Assembly (NCBI GenBank): GCA_934446135.1
Contig: CAKSDT010000003.1
Span: 1 to 43,238 of the forward strand
Origin: an uncultured Clostridia bacterium
Lineage (GTDB): Bacteria > Bacillota > Clostridia > RGIG6154
DNA: 43,238 nt
Reading direction: 5' to 3'
In this document: piece after piece, positions 31,568 to 40,622 of the stretch
Layout of the letters: each line of letters opens with the position of its first letter
Position numbering within the stretch: position 1 is the stretch's first letter
Translations under genes and position numbers: made by a program
The notes under the pieces: model-generated
The model's database searches: none
The model's input: only the letters and a program-made list of their open reading frames with translations
Told to the model about the DNA's origin: nothing

Positions 31568-34500
31568 TTATTCTTCTACTGTCTGCAGTGCTTCCTCATT
31601 TTCAATATGATTTACTTGAAATGCAGGGTGCACATCAACATGATGGTACATTTCAATACCCGTACCTGCCGGAATAAGTTTACCGATAATAACATTTTCC
31701 TTAAGGCCGATAAGCGGGTCAACTTTTCCTCTGATAGCCGCTTCCGTAAGAACTCTTGTTGTTTCCTGGAACGATGCTGCTGACAGGAAACTGTCTGTTG
31801 CAAGAGATGCCTTTGTTATACCCAAAAGTTCTCTCTGATACTCTGCAGGCTGCTTTCCTTCTGCTTCAAGTTCTTTGTTTTTGTTCTCAACTTCGAGAAT
31901 ATCAACAAGCGAACTCGGAAGGAATGATGAATCTCCGGCATTTTCAATTCTTACCTTCTTCATCATCTGGCGGACAATTATTTCTATATGTTTATCGCTT
32001 ATATCAACACCTGTGAGCGAATAAACTTTAAGAACTTCTCTTACAATATAATCCTGAACTGCACCGGGTCCTAAAAGGGCAAACAATTCTTTCGGATCGA
32101 TAGCACCGTTTGTAAGTTCTTCACCGATATGAACTTTTCCGCCGTTTTCGGCTTTTTCTTTAATGGTATCTTTAATTCTTACATTAAACGGAATCTGATA
32201 TTCTTTTGTTTCATCTTCACCGGCTACAACTACTTTTTCAAGTTTAACCTTTTCGGATTTATTTTCAAGATTATCTTCAATAGACACCGTACCTTCAATT
32301 TCAGAAATTATTGCAACACCCTTTGGCTTTCTTGCCTCAAAAAGTTCGGTAACACGGGGAAGACCCTGTGTAATATCGTCACCCGATGCGGCACCGCCGG
32401 TATGGAATGTTCTCATAGTAAGCTGTGTACCGGGTTCACCGATTGACTGAGCGGCAATAATTCCGACTGCCTCACCGATATCAACCTGTTTGCCCGAAGC
32501 AAGGTTTGCACCGTAACATTTTGAGCAGATACCGATTTTTGTTTTACAGGTAAGAACAGAACGAACTGCAACTTCCGTTATGCCTGCTTCAACTACTCTG
32601 TCTGCGTCTTTATCATTCATAAGAGTATTGGCCTCAACTATAACTTCGCCCGTTTCAGGATGAACAACAGGAATATTCTTAGCAGTTGTTCTGCCGACTA
32701 ATCTGTCGTGAAGTGTTTTTATAGTTCTTCCTTCTTTGATTTCTCTTACGATTATATAATCTTCCGTATCGCAGTCAAACGAACGGATAATTGCGTCCTG
32801 TGCAACATCAACAAGTCTTCTTGTGAGGTAACCTGAGTCTGCGGTTCTGAGAGCAGTATCGGCAAGACCTTTTCTTGTACCGTGAGAAGAAGCAAAGAAT
32901 TCAAGCACTGTAAGACCTTCACGAAAGTTAGCCTTAATCGGAACTTCCATAGCGCCGCCGTCTGTTTTACCCATAACGCCACGCATACCCGACAACTGTC
33001 TTATCTGAGATATACTACCGCGGGCACCTGAGTCTGCCATCATAAATATCGGATTATATTTATTGAGTTTTTCAAGAATTGCTTTACCGATTTTTTCATT
33101 GGCACCCATCCAGGCATCGACGATAAGATTATGTCTTTCATCATCATCTATAATACCGCGGCGTGCCTGTTTGGTAATTTTTTCAACTTCTTTTTCTGTT
33201 TCCGAAATTACTTCCTGTTTCTTATCAACAACGATAATATCTGAAACCGAAATGGTGATAGCACCTTTGGTTGAATATTTATATCCGATTGCTTTAATTT
33301 TATCAAGCGTTTCGGCAGCCTGTGCTGTTCCGTGCACTTTGATACACTTATCAACAATTTTACCGAGTTGTTTTTTGCCTGTAAGGAAGTCTATTTCAAG
33401 TCCCAAAACTTTATGAAGAAGTCTGCTGAGTTCTGCTTTTGCATTTTCAAGTTCTTCTTCGTATTTTTCGGGTTTCTTTGCTGAAGTAAGTTTTTCTTTG
33501 AGTTCATCAACTTTTGCTTCTGCCTCTCTTATGTCAGAAAGGTCAACATCTCTGTCAACAAAGCCCAAATCCTGAGGAACATTCTGATTATAAATAATTC
33601 TGCCCACTGTTACATTTATAAGACCTGTAACAGTTTCACCCTCTAACTTAGCCGACATTCTTACCTGTATAGGAGCGTGAAGTCCGACTGCTTTGGATTC
33701 ATAAGCAAGAATTGCTTCTTCAACCGTCATATATTTATTGCCTTCGCCTATTTCACCTGCAAAACACTCTTCATCATCTTCTGTGTATTCTGCCGGTTTT
33801 TTGCCATTTGCAACCAATTGTTCATTAATATATTTAAGACCTTTTCCGTCATAACCTATAAAGTTTACAAGTTGGCCTGCCTCAAATCCGCTGTCGCCCG
33901 GGTCAGTAATTTTAACTTCTTTCGGTTTAACTATTGTAAGATAGTATGCACCCAAAATCATATCCTGTGTAGGAACTGTAACCGGTTTTCCGTCCTGAGG
34001 TTTAAGAAGGTTATTTGCCGAAAGCATCAAAAATCTTGCTTCTGCCTGTGCTTCTGCCGACAAAGGAAGATGGATAGCCATCTGGTCGCCGTCGAAGTCA
34101 GCATTATATGCAGTACATACAAGAGGATGAAGTTTTAAGGCTCTGCCTTCAACCAAAACAGGTTCAAATGCCTGAATACCAAGTCTGTGAAGTGTAGGAG
34201 CACGGTTTAAGAGAACCGGGTGTTCCTTAATAACATCTTCCAAAACTTCCCAAACTTCGGGTTTTACTTTTTCAACCATTCTCTTTGCATTCTTAATGTT
34301 AAGAGCAAGACCGTTTTCAACCAATCTTTTCATAACAAAGGGTTTAAAGAGTTCGATTGCCATTTCTTTAGGTATACCGCACTGATATATCTTAAGATCA
34401 GGGCCTACAACGATAACCGAACGGCCTGAATAGTCAACACGCTTACCCAAAAGGTTCTGTCTGAATCTTCCCTGTTTACCTTTAAGCATATCTGAAAGAG

Positions 34501-35458
34501 ATTTAAGGGCTCTGTTTCCGGGGCCTGTTACCGCTCTTCCTCTTCTGCCGTTATCTATTAAAGCGTCTACCGCTTCCTGAAGCATTCTTTTTTCATTTCT
34601 TACGATGATATCAGGTGCTTTAAGTTCAAGAAGTTTTTCAAGTCTGTTATTTCTGTTAATGACTCTTCTGTATAAGTCATTAAGGTCAGATGTTGCAAAT
34701 CTTCCGCCGTCTAACTGAACCATAGGTCTTAAATCGGGCGGTATAACCGGAACTGCGTCAAGTATCATCCATTCGGGTTTATTGCCCGACTGTCTGAAAG
34801 ATTCAACAACTTCCAGTTTTTTCATAATTTTAAGTTTTTTCTGACCTGTGCTGCCTTCAAGTTCTTCTTTGAGTTCCGCACTCATAGAATCAAGATCAAG
34901 TTCTTCAAGAAGTACTTTTATTGACTCGGCACCCATTCCGGCTTTGAATTTACCGCCGTATTTTTCTGTTGCTTCCCTGTATTCGCTTTCGTTTAAGAGT
35001 TGTTTCTTAAACAAAGGTGTCTTTCCGGGATCTATTACTACATAAGATGCAAAATAAAGAATTTTTTCAAGATCTTTCGGCGACATATCAAGAATAAGTC
35101 CCATTCTTGACGGAATACCTCTGAAGTACCATATATGAGATACGGGGGCAGCAAGTTCGATATGGCCCATTCTTTCACGCCTAACTTTTGCCTTTGTTAC
35201 CTCAACGCCGCACTTGTCGCAGACAATACCTTTATATCTGATTCTCTTATATTTTCCGCAGTGACATTCCCAGTCCTTCATAGGTCCGAATATCTTTTCG
35301 CAGAACAAACCGTCCTTTTCAGGTTTTAAAGTTCTGTAATTTATAGTTTCAGGCTTTTTAACTTCGCCTTTAGACCATTCTCTAATTTTTTCGGGCGAAG
35401 CCAAACCTATCTGTATAGCATCAAATTCATACTTTGCCGTAGACTTTTCATTTTCCAT
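31568..35458 (-). CDS. rpoC: DNA-directed RNA polymerase subunit beta'
   Basis: 1296 residues, full length. The N-terminal zinc finger has Cys65, Cys67, Cys80 and Cys83 (CHCGKYKRIRYKGIVCDKC). The catalytic magnesium motif NADFDGDQMAIH is near residue 450. The bridge helix/trigger-loop region is recognisable (GTQLTMRTFHTGGAASGDDITQGLPRVTELFEAR), and a second Cys cluster is at CKTKIGICSKCYG. AAAGGA precedes the ATG, 36 bases after the end of rpoB. The frame is intact with TAA stop. Confidence 0.97.
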   Translation of the reverse strand: MENEKSTAKYEFDAIQIGLASPEKIREWSKGEVKKPETINYRTLKPEKDGLFCEKIFGPMKDWECHCGKYKRIRYKGIVCDKCGVEVTKAKVRRERMGHIELAAPVSHIWYFRGIPSRMGLILDMSPKDLEKILYFASYVVIDPGKTPLFKKQLLNESEYREATEKYGGKFKAGMGAESIKVLLEELDLDSMSAELKEELEGSTGQKKLKIMKKLEVVESFRQSGNKPEWMILDAVPVIPPDLRPMVQLDGGRFATSDLNDLYRRVINRNNRLEKLLELKAPDIIVRNEKRMLQEAVDALIDNGRRGRAVTGPGNRALKSLSDMLKGKQGRFRQNLLGKRVDYSGRSVIVVGPDLKIYQCGIPKEMAIELFKPFVMKRLVENGLALNIKNAKRMVEKVKPEVWEVLEDVIKEHPVLLNRAPTLHRLGIQAFEPVLVEGRALKLHPLVCTAYNADFDGDQMAIHLPLSAEAQAEARFLMLSANNLLKPQDGKPVTVPTQDMILGAYYLTIVKPKEVKITDPGDSGFEAGQLVNFIGYDGKGLKYINEQLVANGKKPAEYTEDDEECFAGEIGEGNKYMTVEEAILAYESKAVGLHAPIQVRMSAKLEGETVTGLINVTVGRIIYNQNVPQDLGFVDRDVDLSDIREAEAKVDELKEKLTSAKKPEKYEEELENAKAELSRLLHKVLGLEIDFLTGKKQLGKIVDKCIKVHGTAQAAETLDKIKAIGYKYSTKGAITISVSDIIVVDKKQEVISETEKEVEKITKQARRGIIDDDERHNLIVDAWMGANEKIGKAILEKLNKYNPIFMMADSGARGSISQIRQLSGMRGVMGKTDGGAMEVPIKANFREGLTVLEFFASSHGTRKGLADTALRTADSGYLTRRLVDVAQDAIIRSFDCDTEDYIIVREIKEGRTIKTLHDRLVGRTTAKNIPVVHPETGEVIVEANTLMNDKDADRVVEAGITEVAVRSVLTCKTKIGICSKCYGANLASGKQVDIGEAVGIIAAQSIGEPGTQLTMRTFHTGGAASGDDITQGLPRVTELFEARKPKGVAIISEIEGTVSIEDNLENKSEKVKLEKVVVAGEDETKEYQIPFNVRIKDTIKEKAENGGKVHIGEELTNGAIDPKELFALLGPGAVQDYIVREVLKVYSLTGVDISDKHIEIIVRQMMKKVRIENAGDSSFLPSSLVDILEVENKNKELEAEGKQPAEYQRELLGITKASLATDSFLSAASFQETTRVLTEAAIRGKVDPLIGLKENVIIGKLIPAGTGIEMYHHVDVHPAFQVNHIENEEALQTVEE

Positions 35459-35494
35459 AAAATCAGTCCTTTCTCACGATAATTCAAACTATTT

Positions 35495-37339
35495 TTACTC
35501 TTCAATCTCTTCTATTGAATCAAGTCCGCCGTCAAAGATTTCATCTTCTTCAAAAATCGGTTCTTCATCTTCATCGGTTTCATAGTCGTCTATTATCGTT
35601 TCATCATTTAATTCGTTTGCTTCTGCATTTCTCTTGATGTCTTCAAGAATTTCCGGAGTAACCTCGGGTGCTTCTATCTCTTCATCGTATTCTCTTAAAT
35701 CGATTTCCTTGTGTTCTTTGTCAAGAACTTTAACATCAAGACACAAACTCTGAAGTTCTTTTATAAGAACCTTAAACGATTCCGGAACGCCCGGTTTCGG
35801 AACATTAAAACCCTTAACGATAGATTCGTAAGTCTTAACACGGCCTACAACATCGTCTGATTTAACTGTAAGGATTTCCTGAAGTGTGTATGCAGCACCG
35901 TATGCTTCCAAAGCCCAAACTTCCATTTCACCGAATCTCTGTCCGCCGAACTGCGCTTTACCGCCGAGAGGCTGCTGAGTAACAAGTGAATAAGGACCTG
36001 TCGAACGGGCATGAATTTTATCGTCTACAAGATGGTGGAGTTTTAACATATACATAATTCCGACTGTAACAGGGTTATCAAACGCTTCACCCGTTCTGCC
36101 GTCATAAAGTACGGTTTTTCCTGTCTTGTCGTAACCTGCTTTTTCAAGTGCTTCCTGTATATCTTCATAATGAGCACCGTCAAATACAGGTGTTGCAATC
36201 TTCCAGCCAAGTGCTTTTGCAGCCATACCGAGATGAACTTCAAGAACCTGACCGATATTCATACGGGAAGGAACGCCCAACGGGTTTAATACAACCTGCA
36301 GCGGTGTTCCGTCCGGCAGGAACGGCATATCTTCCTCGGGAAGAATTCTTGAAACGACACCCTTATTACCGTGACGGCCTGCCATTTTATCTCCGACAGA
36401 AATTTTTCTCTTTTGTGCAATATAGCATCTTATAAGTTGATTTACACCGGGAGCAAGTTCGTCGCCGTTTTCTCTTGTAAATACTTTAACATCAACAATA
36501 ATACCTGCCTCGCCGTGAGGAACTCTTAAAGATGTATCCCTTACTTCTCTTGCCTTTTCGCCGAATATTGCTCTTAAGAGTCTTTCTTCGGCAGTAAGTT
36601 CGGTTTCTCCCTTAGGAGTTACTTTACCTACAAGAATATCGCCCGGATGAACTTCGGCACCAACTCTTATAATACCTCTTTCATCAAGGTCGCGGAGTGC
36701 GTCTTCGCCGACATTCGGAATATCTCTTGTGATTTCTTCAGGTCCGAGTTTTGTATCTCTCGAATCTGTTTCGTATTCTTCAATATGGATTGAAGTAAGA
36801 ATATCGTCTTTAACGATTTTTTCGTTAAGAAGTATAGCGTCCTCGTAGTTATAACCTTCCCAGGTCATAAAACCGATAAGAACATTCTTACCAAGTCCGA
36901 TTTCACCGTTTTCGGTAGCAGGACCGTCTGCAATGAGTTCGCCTTTTTTAATATGTTCGCCCTCTTTTACAACAGGACGCTGATTTATGCAGGTTCCCTG
37001 GTTGGAACGCTTAAATTTAAGAATGTGATATTTTCTGATTTCGCCTGTTTCGTCTTCTCTTACAACTACCTCGTCGGCAGCGACTCTGATTACAGTGCAG
37101 TCATTTTTTGCAACCACAACAACACCCGAGTCCATAGCCGCTCTGTATTCCATACCTGTACATATAATAGGTGATTCCGGTTTGATAAGAGGAACTGCCT
37201 GACGCTGCATGTTAGAACCCATAAGTGCACGCGATGCGTCATCATTTTCAAGGAAAGGAATCATAGCCGTTGCAACAGATACAACCTGTCTGGGCGATAT
37301 ATCCATATAACTTATCTGTTCAGGCGATACTTCAACCAT
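35495..37339 (-). CDS. rpoB: RNA polymerase subunit beta, C-terminal part after in-frame TAA
   Basis: 614-residue open frame with the C-terminal half of beta: PRQVVSVATAMIPFLENDDASRALMGSNMQRQAVP, the lysine-rich active-centre block KMAGRHGNKGVVSRILPEEDMPFLPDG and the C-terminal clamp region GGKAQFGGQRFGEMEVWALEAYGAAYTLQE. The first ATG (37339) follows the TAA at 37430 by 30 sense codons that also match beta (DGKIVAQATEPLDENNRF and onwards). A product starting here would lack about 30 conserved residues. The ribosome site before that ATG is weak (AGGAC, 4 bases). The acidic tail (EEPIFEEDEIFDGG) is as in other Clostridia. Confidence 0.93.
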   Translation of the reverse strand: MVEVSPEQISYMDISPRQVVSVATAMIPFLENDDASRALMGSNMQRQAVPLIKPESPIICTGMEYRAAMDSGVVVVAKNDCTVIRVAADEVVVREDETGEIRKYHILKFKRSNQGTCINQRPVVKEGEHIKKGELIADGPATENGEIGLGKNVLIGFMTWEGYNYEDAILLNEKIVKDDILTSIHIEEYETDSRDTKLGPEEITRDIPNVGEDALRDLDERGIIRVGAEVHPGDILVGKVTPKGETELTAEERLLRAIFGEKAREVRDTSLRVPHGEAGIIVDVKVFTRENGDELAPGVNQLIRCYIAQKRKISVGDKMAGRHGNKGVVSRILPEEDMPFLPDGTPLQVVLNPLGVPSRMNIGQVLEVHLGMAAKALGWKIATPVFDGAHYEDIQEALEKAGYDKTGKTVLYDGRTGEAFDNPVTVGIMYMLKLHHLVDDKIHARSTGPYSLVTQQPLGGKAQFGGQRFGEMEVWALEAYGAAYTLQEILTVKSDDVVGRVKTYESIVKGFNVPKPGVPESFKVLIKELQSLCLDVKVLDKEHKEIDLREYDEEIEAPEVTPEILEDIKRNAEANELNDETIIDDYETDEDEEPIFEEDEIFDGGLDSIEEIEE

Positions 37340-37429
37340 ATCGTCCTGCTTTCTTGCAATAATTCTTTTAGCAACAAATCTGTTGTTTTCATCAAGCGGT
37401 TCTGTTGCCTGTGCTACTATTTTACCGTC

Positions 37430-39307
37430 TTAAATATCTGCGGTTATATAAACGATTTCATCTGTAACAACACCGTCTTTAACAACTCTGTAAGGTGCTT
37501 CTATAAAACCGTATGTGTTTATTCTTGCGTAAGTTGAAAGCGAGTTTATAAGTCCGATGTTAGGACCTTCAGGTGTTTCGATAGGACACATTCTTCCGTA
37601 GTGGGAATAGTGAACATCTCGAACCTCAAAACTTGCTCTGTCACGGGACAAACCGCCGGGACCCAACGCTGAAAGTCTTCTCTTATGAGTAAGTTCTGCA
37701 AGAGGGTTTGGCTGATCCATAAACTGTGACAACTGTGATGAACCGAAAAATTCTTTAACGGCTGCAACAACAGGTCTTGTATTAATAAGAGTCTGAGGAG
37801 TGATTACATCCAGATCCTGAGTTGTCATTCTTTCTCTTACAACTCTTTCCATTCTCGAAAAACCGAGTCTGAACTGGTTCTGCAAAAGTTCACCGATTGC
37901 TCTTAATCTTCTGTTGCCCAAATGGTCGATATTATCTGTTTCGCCCAAACCGTACTGCATATTAAGAATGTAGTTTATTGAGCAAAGGATATCATCAGGT
38001 GTAATATGTTTCGGAACAAGAGCGTCAAGATTTTCCTCAAGTGCAATCCTGAGGTCTTTATCGTCTTTGATTTCCGGATTTTCAAGAATTGCCGAAAGTG
38101 CTTTGTAACTAACATCTTCATTAATTCCCATTTCTTCCAGAACTTCATCCGTAAACACATTTCTGTCAAGGAAAAGTTTTGCGTCAACAGTGCCGTTTGA
38201 GAAAACCACAACAGATCTGTTTTCAATATCGAGAACAACTCTGTTTACAGCATTTTCATAAAATTCTTTTGCTTTTTCTTCAGTAACGGTTTCGCCTGCA
38301 GAAAGAAGAATTTCACCGGTAACGGGACTTATTACATCTTCTTTAAGAACTTTACCTAAAATTCTGCCTTTAAGAGCAAGTTTCTGATTAAATTTATAAC
38401 GACCTACTCTTGCAAGGTCATATCTTTTTTCATCAAAGAAAAGAGAACCGATTAATTTTGCCGAACCTTCAAGAGTTGCAGGTTCGCCCGGTCTTAATCT
38501 CTTATAAATTTCTTCTATTGCTTCTTCGGTGCCCGAAGTTGCATCTTTACCCAATGTGTTAAGAAGCAATTCTTCTTCGCCGAATACTTTTGTGATTGCG
38601 TCAGCATCCGAAAGTCCGAGTGCTTTAATAAGAACTGTAACGGGAAGTTTTCTCGTTCTGTCAATTCTTACCGAAAAAATATTGTTTGAATCTGTTTCGT
38701 ATTCAATCCACGCACCGCGGTTAGGAATTACGGTAGACGCAAAAAGTTTATTACCCGATTTATCATACTGTGATGAATAATAAAGGCCCGGAGATTTAAC
38801 AAGCTGACTTACGATAACTCTTTCGGCACCGTTATAAACAAAAGTGCCCTGATCTGTCATAAGCGGGAAATCGCCCATAAATATTTCCTGTTCTTTAACT
38901 TCACCCGTGTCTTTATTGATAAGTCTTACTTTAACACGCAGAGCGGAAGCATATGTTGCATCTCTTTCTTTACACTCGTCAAGCGAATACTTAGTGTTTT
39001 CGTCCAAAGAATAATCGATAAATTCCAAAATGAGTTTGTCTGTAAGATCATCTATTCTGGGTTTGCTGAAAACCTTGCTGAACAGTTCATCAGACAAAAA
39101 CCATTTACAGGTTCTTTCCTGCTCGTCTTTACTCGAAAAATTAGTGATTGGAGAAACATCTCTTAAAACTTCTCTTAATCCCTCTTTAAGGAACCATTCA
39201 TAAGAGTTCTTCTGTACCTCAATAAGATTAGGCATTTCTGACACTTCATTAATTTTTGAGTAGCTCATTCTGGTATTTCTACCGAGTTTGATCTGATGCG
39301 GCATCAT
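37430..39307 (-). CDS. rpoB: RNA polymerase subunit beta, N-terminal part ending at in-frame TAA
   Basis: 625 residues: the N-terminal half of beta, with the rifampicin region SSQLSQFMDQPNPLAELTHKRRL followed by SALGPGGLSRDRASF, in wild-type form at the common resistance positions. It ends DEIVYITADI and TAA (37430-37432), where homologues have Glu (ADEED-like). Readthrough gives 1270 residues, a normal clostridial beta. The two halves are in the same frame with no insertion or deletion. ATG 39307 has AGGTGAG 8 bases upstream. Essential-gene status makes a true null impossible unless the halves assemble, the stop is suppressed, or the base is a consensus error. Confidence 0.95.
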   Translation of the reverse strand: MMPHQIKLGRNTRMSYSKINEVSEMPNLIEVQKNSYEWFLKEGLREVLRDVSPITNFSSKDEQERTCKWFLSDELFSKVFSKPRIDDLTDKLILEFIDYSLDENTKYSLDECKERDATYASALRVKVRLINKDTGEVKEQEIFMGDFPLMTDQGTFVYNGAERVIVSQLVKSPGLYYSSQYDKSGNKLFASTVIPNRGAWIEYETDSNNIFSVRIDRTRKLPVTVLIKALGLSDADAITKVFGEEELLLNTLGKDATSGTEEAIEEIYKRLRPGEPATLEGSAKLIGSLFFDEKRYDLARVGRYKFNQKLALKGRILGKVLKEDVISPVTGEILLSAGETVTEEKAKEFYENAVNRVVLDIENRSVVVFSNGTVDAKLFLDRNVFTDEVLEEMGINEDVSYKALSAILENPEIKDDKDLRIALEENLDALVPKHITPDDILCSINYILNMQYGLGETDNIDHLGNRRLRAIGELLQNQFRLGFSRMERVVRERMTTQDLDVITPQTLINTRPVVAAVKEFFGSSQLSQFMDQPNPLAELTHKRRLSALGPGGLSRDRASFEVRDVHYSHYGRMCPIETPEGPNIGLINSLSTYARINTYGFIEAPYRVVKDGVVTDEIVYITADI

Positions 39308-39424
39308 AAAATAAACTCACCTCATTTTAATTTTGTTTTTCAAATGCCATTGATGCTTATTTTAAGATCATCCTGAACATAGTAAAAGACAAAAAATCTT
39401 TCCGCTCCAAATATGAATGAAATT

Positions 39425-39455
39425 GCCCGCGGCATACAAAAGCCGCCGCACAGGG
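39425..39455 (-). promoter_or_regulatory. Hairpin in the rpoB 5' untranslated leader
   Basis: Minus-strand GCCC-TGT-GCGGC ... GCCGC-GGGC stem in a leader of about 175 bases between the promoter and the rpoB ATG. No T run follows, so it is not an intrinsic terminator. The L10/L12 genes that usually precede rpoB are absent here. Confidence 0.5.
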
Positions 39456-39489
39456 CATATAACACCAATTTACATAATATTAGACACTA

Positions 39490-39518
39490 ATGATACCACA
39501 AACGGATATATTTGTCAA
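39490..39518 (-). promoter_or_regulatory. Strong SigA promoter of rpoBC
   Basis: Minus strand TTGACA (39513-39518), 17-base spacer, TATCAT (39490-39495). It is nearly the same sequence, including spacer, as the promoter at 31401-31430. The repeat elements at 39543-40057 lie upstream of this promoter, so they are not part of the rpoB leader. Confidence 0.88.
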
Positions 39519-39542
39519 GAATTTTTTTGCAGAGTTCCTGTG

Positions 39543-39830
39543 GCAGAGTTCAACTTTAAGTGTTTTTTAATTAATAGTTTCAGCCGACAAACGCTTGAGG
39601 CTAAATTAACAAGCCGAAAGGCGTAGGAAATTTGGTTCAGATTGGACAAATCGAACCCGTAGGGGAAACCCGAAGATGTACTCACACAGGGCCTCCCAAA
39701 AGTCAATTGACTTTTGGGAAAAAGGAGGAACAGCGGAGCATTTGAGCCGTGCTTTTTAAAGTGCGGCGATACGGCGTATGCTTGTTCCGACGCCGCTGAG
39801 AGGTGAAGTTTGTTCGTAACTTTGCAAATA
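39543..39830. repeat. Structured intergenic repeat, copy A (with internal insert)
   Basis: No coding frame is credible here. The block GCAGAGTTCAACTT (39544-39557) also begins copy C. A hairpin GGCT-AAATTAACA-AGCC (39600-39615) sits in a longer ACGC...GCGT stem. Then CAAATCGAACCCG (39647-39659), an AGGGG...ACCCGAAG block, and a 100-base variable insert with a perfect palindrome at 39694-39719. The conserved end GAGAGGTGAAGTTTG is at 39798-39812. TGGACAAAT (39643-39651) pairs with GTTTGTTCG (39808-39816), closing the second half. From 39583 about 70 bases match 43026 onward at roughly 90%. The transcribed strand is unknown. Confidence 0.75.
39694..39719. repeat. Perfect 26-base palindrome within copy A
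   Basis: TCCCAAAAGTCAA followed by TTGACTTTTGGGA. The AAAAGTCAA/TTGACTTTT core also forms the inner stem of the rpoC terminator at 31515-31562. Confidence 0.7.
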
Positions 39831-39836
39831 ATATAA

Positions 39837-39864
39837 AAGTAATCCGCAGTTCTGCGGATTACTT
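39837..39864. terminator. Hairpin at the end of copy A
   Basis: AAGTAATCCGCAG (39837-39849) and CTGCGGATTACTT (39852-39864). It is followed by CTTTAAATAATT on the plus strand and TTATATTATTT on the minus strand. It could end a transcript in either direction. Confidence 0.65.
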
Positions 39865-39939
39865 CTTTAAATAATTAGTTATATTATTTTGCAGAACTTT
39901 TGCCTTGCTCTATCTTTTAAATAACCTTTGCAAAGTGTT

Positions 39940-40057
39940 CAGGCTTCAATTAACGAGCCATATGGAATTGGAAAAAATGTTTGGAGCAATCAAACTGAAC
40001 CCGCAGGGAGCCCCGAAAGCGTACAAAGGTACGCTGAGAGGTGAAGTTTGATTGCAG
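39940..40057. repeat. Structured intergenic repeat, copy B
   Basis: Compact copy. Hairpin GGCT-TCAATTAACG-AGCC (39942-39959). Closing stem GCAATCAAACT (39986-39996) with AGTTTGATTGC (40045-40055), a perfect 11 bp. Inside it is CCCGCAGGG and the hairpin AGCGTAC-AAAG-GTACGCT (40018-40035), then GAGAGGTGAAG. Bases 40012-40049 are identical over 38 positions to 43201-43238. The closing stem differs in sequence from that of copy A but is still paired. Confidence 0.78.
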
Positions 40058-40214
40058 CAAAAAAATAATATCTCAGAAAAAATCAAAAGATTTTTTCTAC
40101 ATCTTACAAAATTAAAGACAGGAAAACCTATTTGGGTCTTCTCTGCCCTTAATTGTTCTGTTTCTCTGTTATATTAAATTCTTTTTTGCGTTCCGGACTT
40201 TTTTTACATTCCAA
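40058..40214. other. Gap between copy B and ruvX
   Basis: AT-rich, with one AT-only hairpin AGAAAAAATC-AAAA-GATTTTTTCT near 40075-40098. No gene, promoter or further repeat unit is seen. Confidence 0.5.
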
Positions 40215-40622
40215 TCACAGAGAGTCCAGGTAGTTTTGCAGTATATACACCGCTGCCACGGTGTCTATTACATTTTTCCTCTTCTTCCCCCTTACATTTG
40301 CCTCATCCAGAACTCGGATTGAGGAAACCGTTGTAAGTCTTTCATCCCACATTATTACGGGAAGTTTTGAAATTTCTTTTAAGTATTCGGAAAATTTTAA
40401 GGTTGCCTCTCCCCTGAAGCCTATACTTCCGTCCATATTTTTGGGAAGACCTACAACTATTTTTTCGGCTCCTTTTTCCTTTGCGGTTTCAAAAACTTTT
40501 TGAGCCGTTTTTTGATAATCTCCCTCAAAAATTGTTCCGACTGCCTGAGCCGTGAACAAAAGTTCATCGGAAACTGCAACACCTGTTCTTTTTTCGCCGA
40601 AATCCACACCTAATATTCTCAT
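40215..40622 (-). CDS. ruvX: RuvX/YqgF-family Holliday junction resolvase-like nuclease
   Basis: 135 residues, the normal length, with an RNase H-like fold. It is thought to act in rRNA 16S end processing (E. coli YqgF) and/or recombination. Acidic active-site residues are Asp7 (LGVDFGEKRTGVAVSD), Glu94 (MWDERLTTVSS) and Asp120 (KKRKNVIDTVAAVYIL). VVGLPKNMDGSIG (about 57-69) is conserved. It overlaps the csaB fusion gene by 4 bases (ATGA), so translation is coupled. In many Firmicutes it is beside alaS and yrzL, so this neighbour is unusual. Confidence 0.95.
   Translation of the reverse strand: MRILGVDFGEKRTGVAVSDELLFTAQAVGTIFEGDYQKTAQKVFETAKEKGAEKIVVGLPKNMDGSIGFRGEATLKFSEYLKEISKLPVIMWDERLTTVSSIRVLDEANVRGKKRKNVIDTVAAVYILQNYLDSL

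Noticed and set aside
9949..37432. Reassignment of a stop codon to an amino acid
   Set aside because: The three internal stops are TAA, TGA and TAG, each replacing a different kind of residue, and all three also end intact genes in this window (for example TGA in lgt, TAG in the acetyltransferase at 13909, TAA in rpoC).
39515..39706. Small open frames inside the repeat elements
   Set aside because: They are not conserved between copies, lack ribosome sites, and are explained by the repeat structure.
39543..40057. rpoB leader or riboswitch
   Set aside because: A strong minus-strand promoter (39490-39518) lies between these repeats and rpoB, so they are not in the rpoB leader. Copy C lies far from rpoB.
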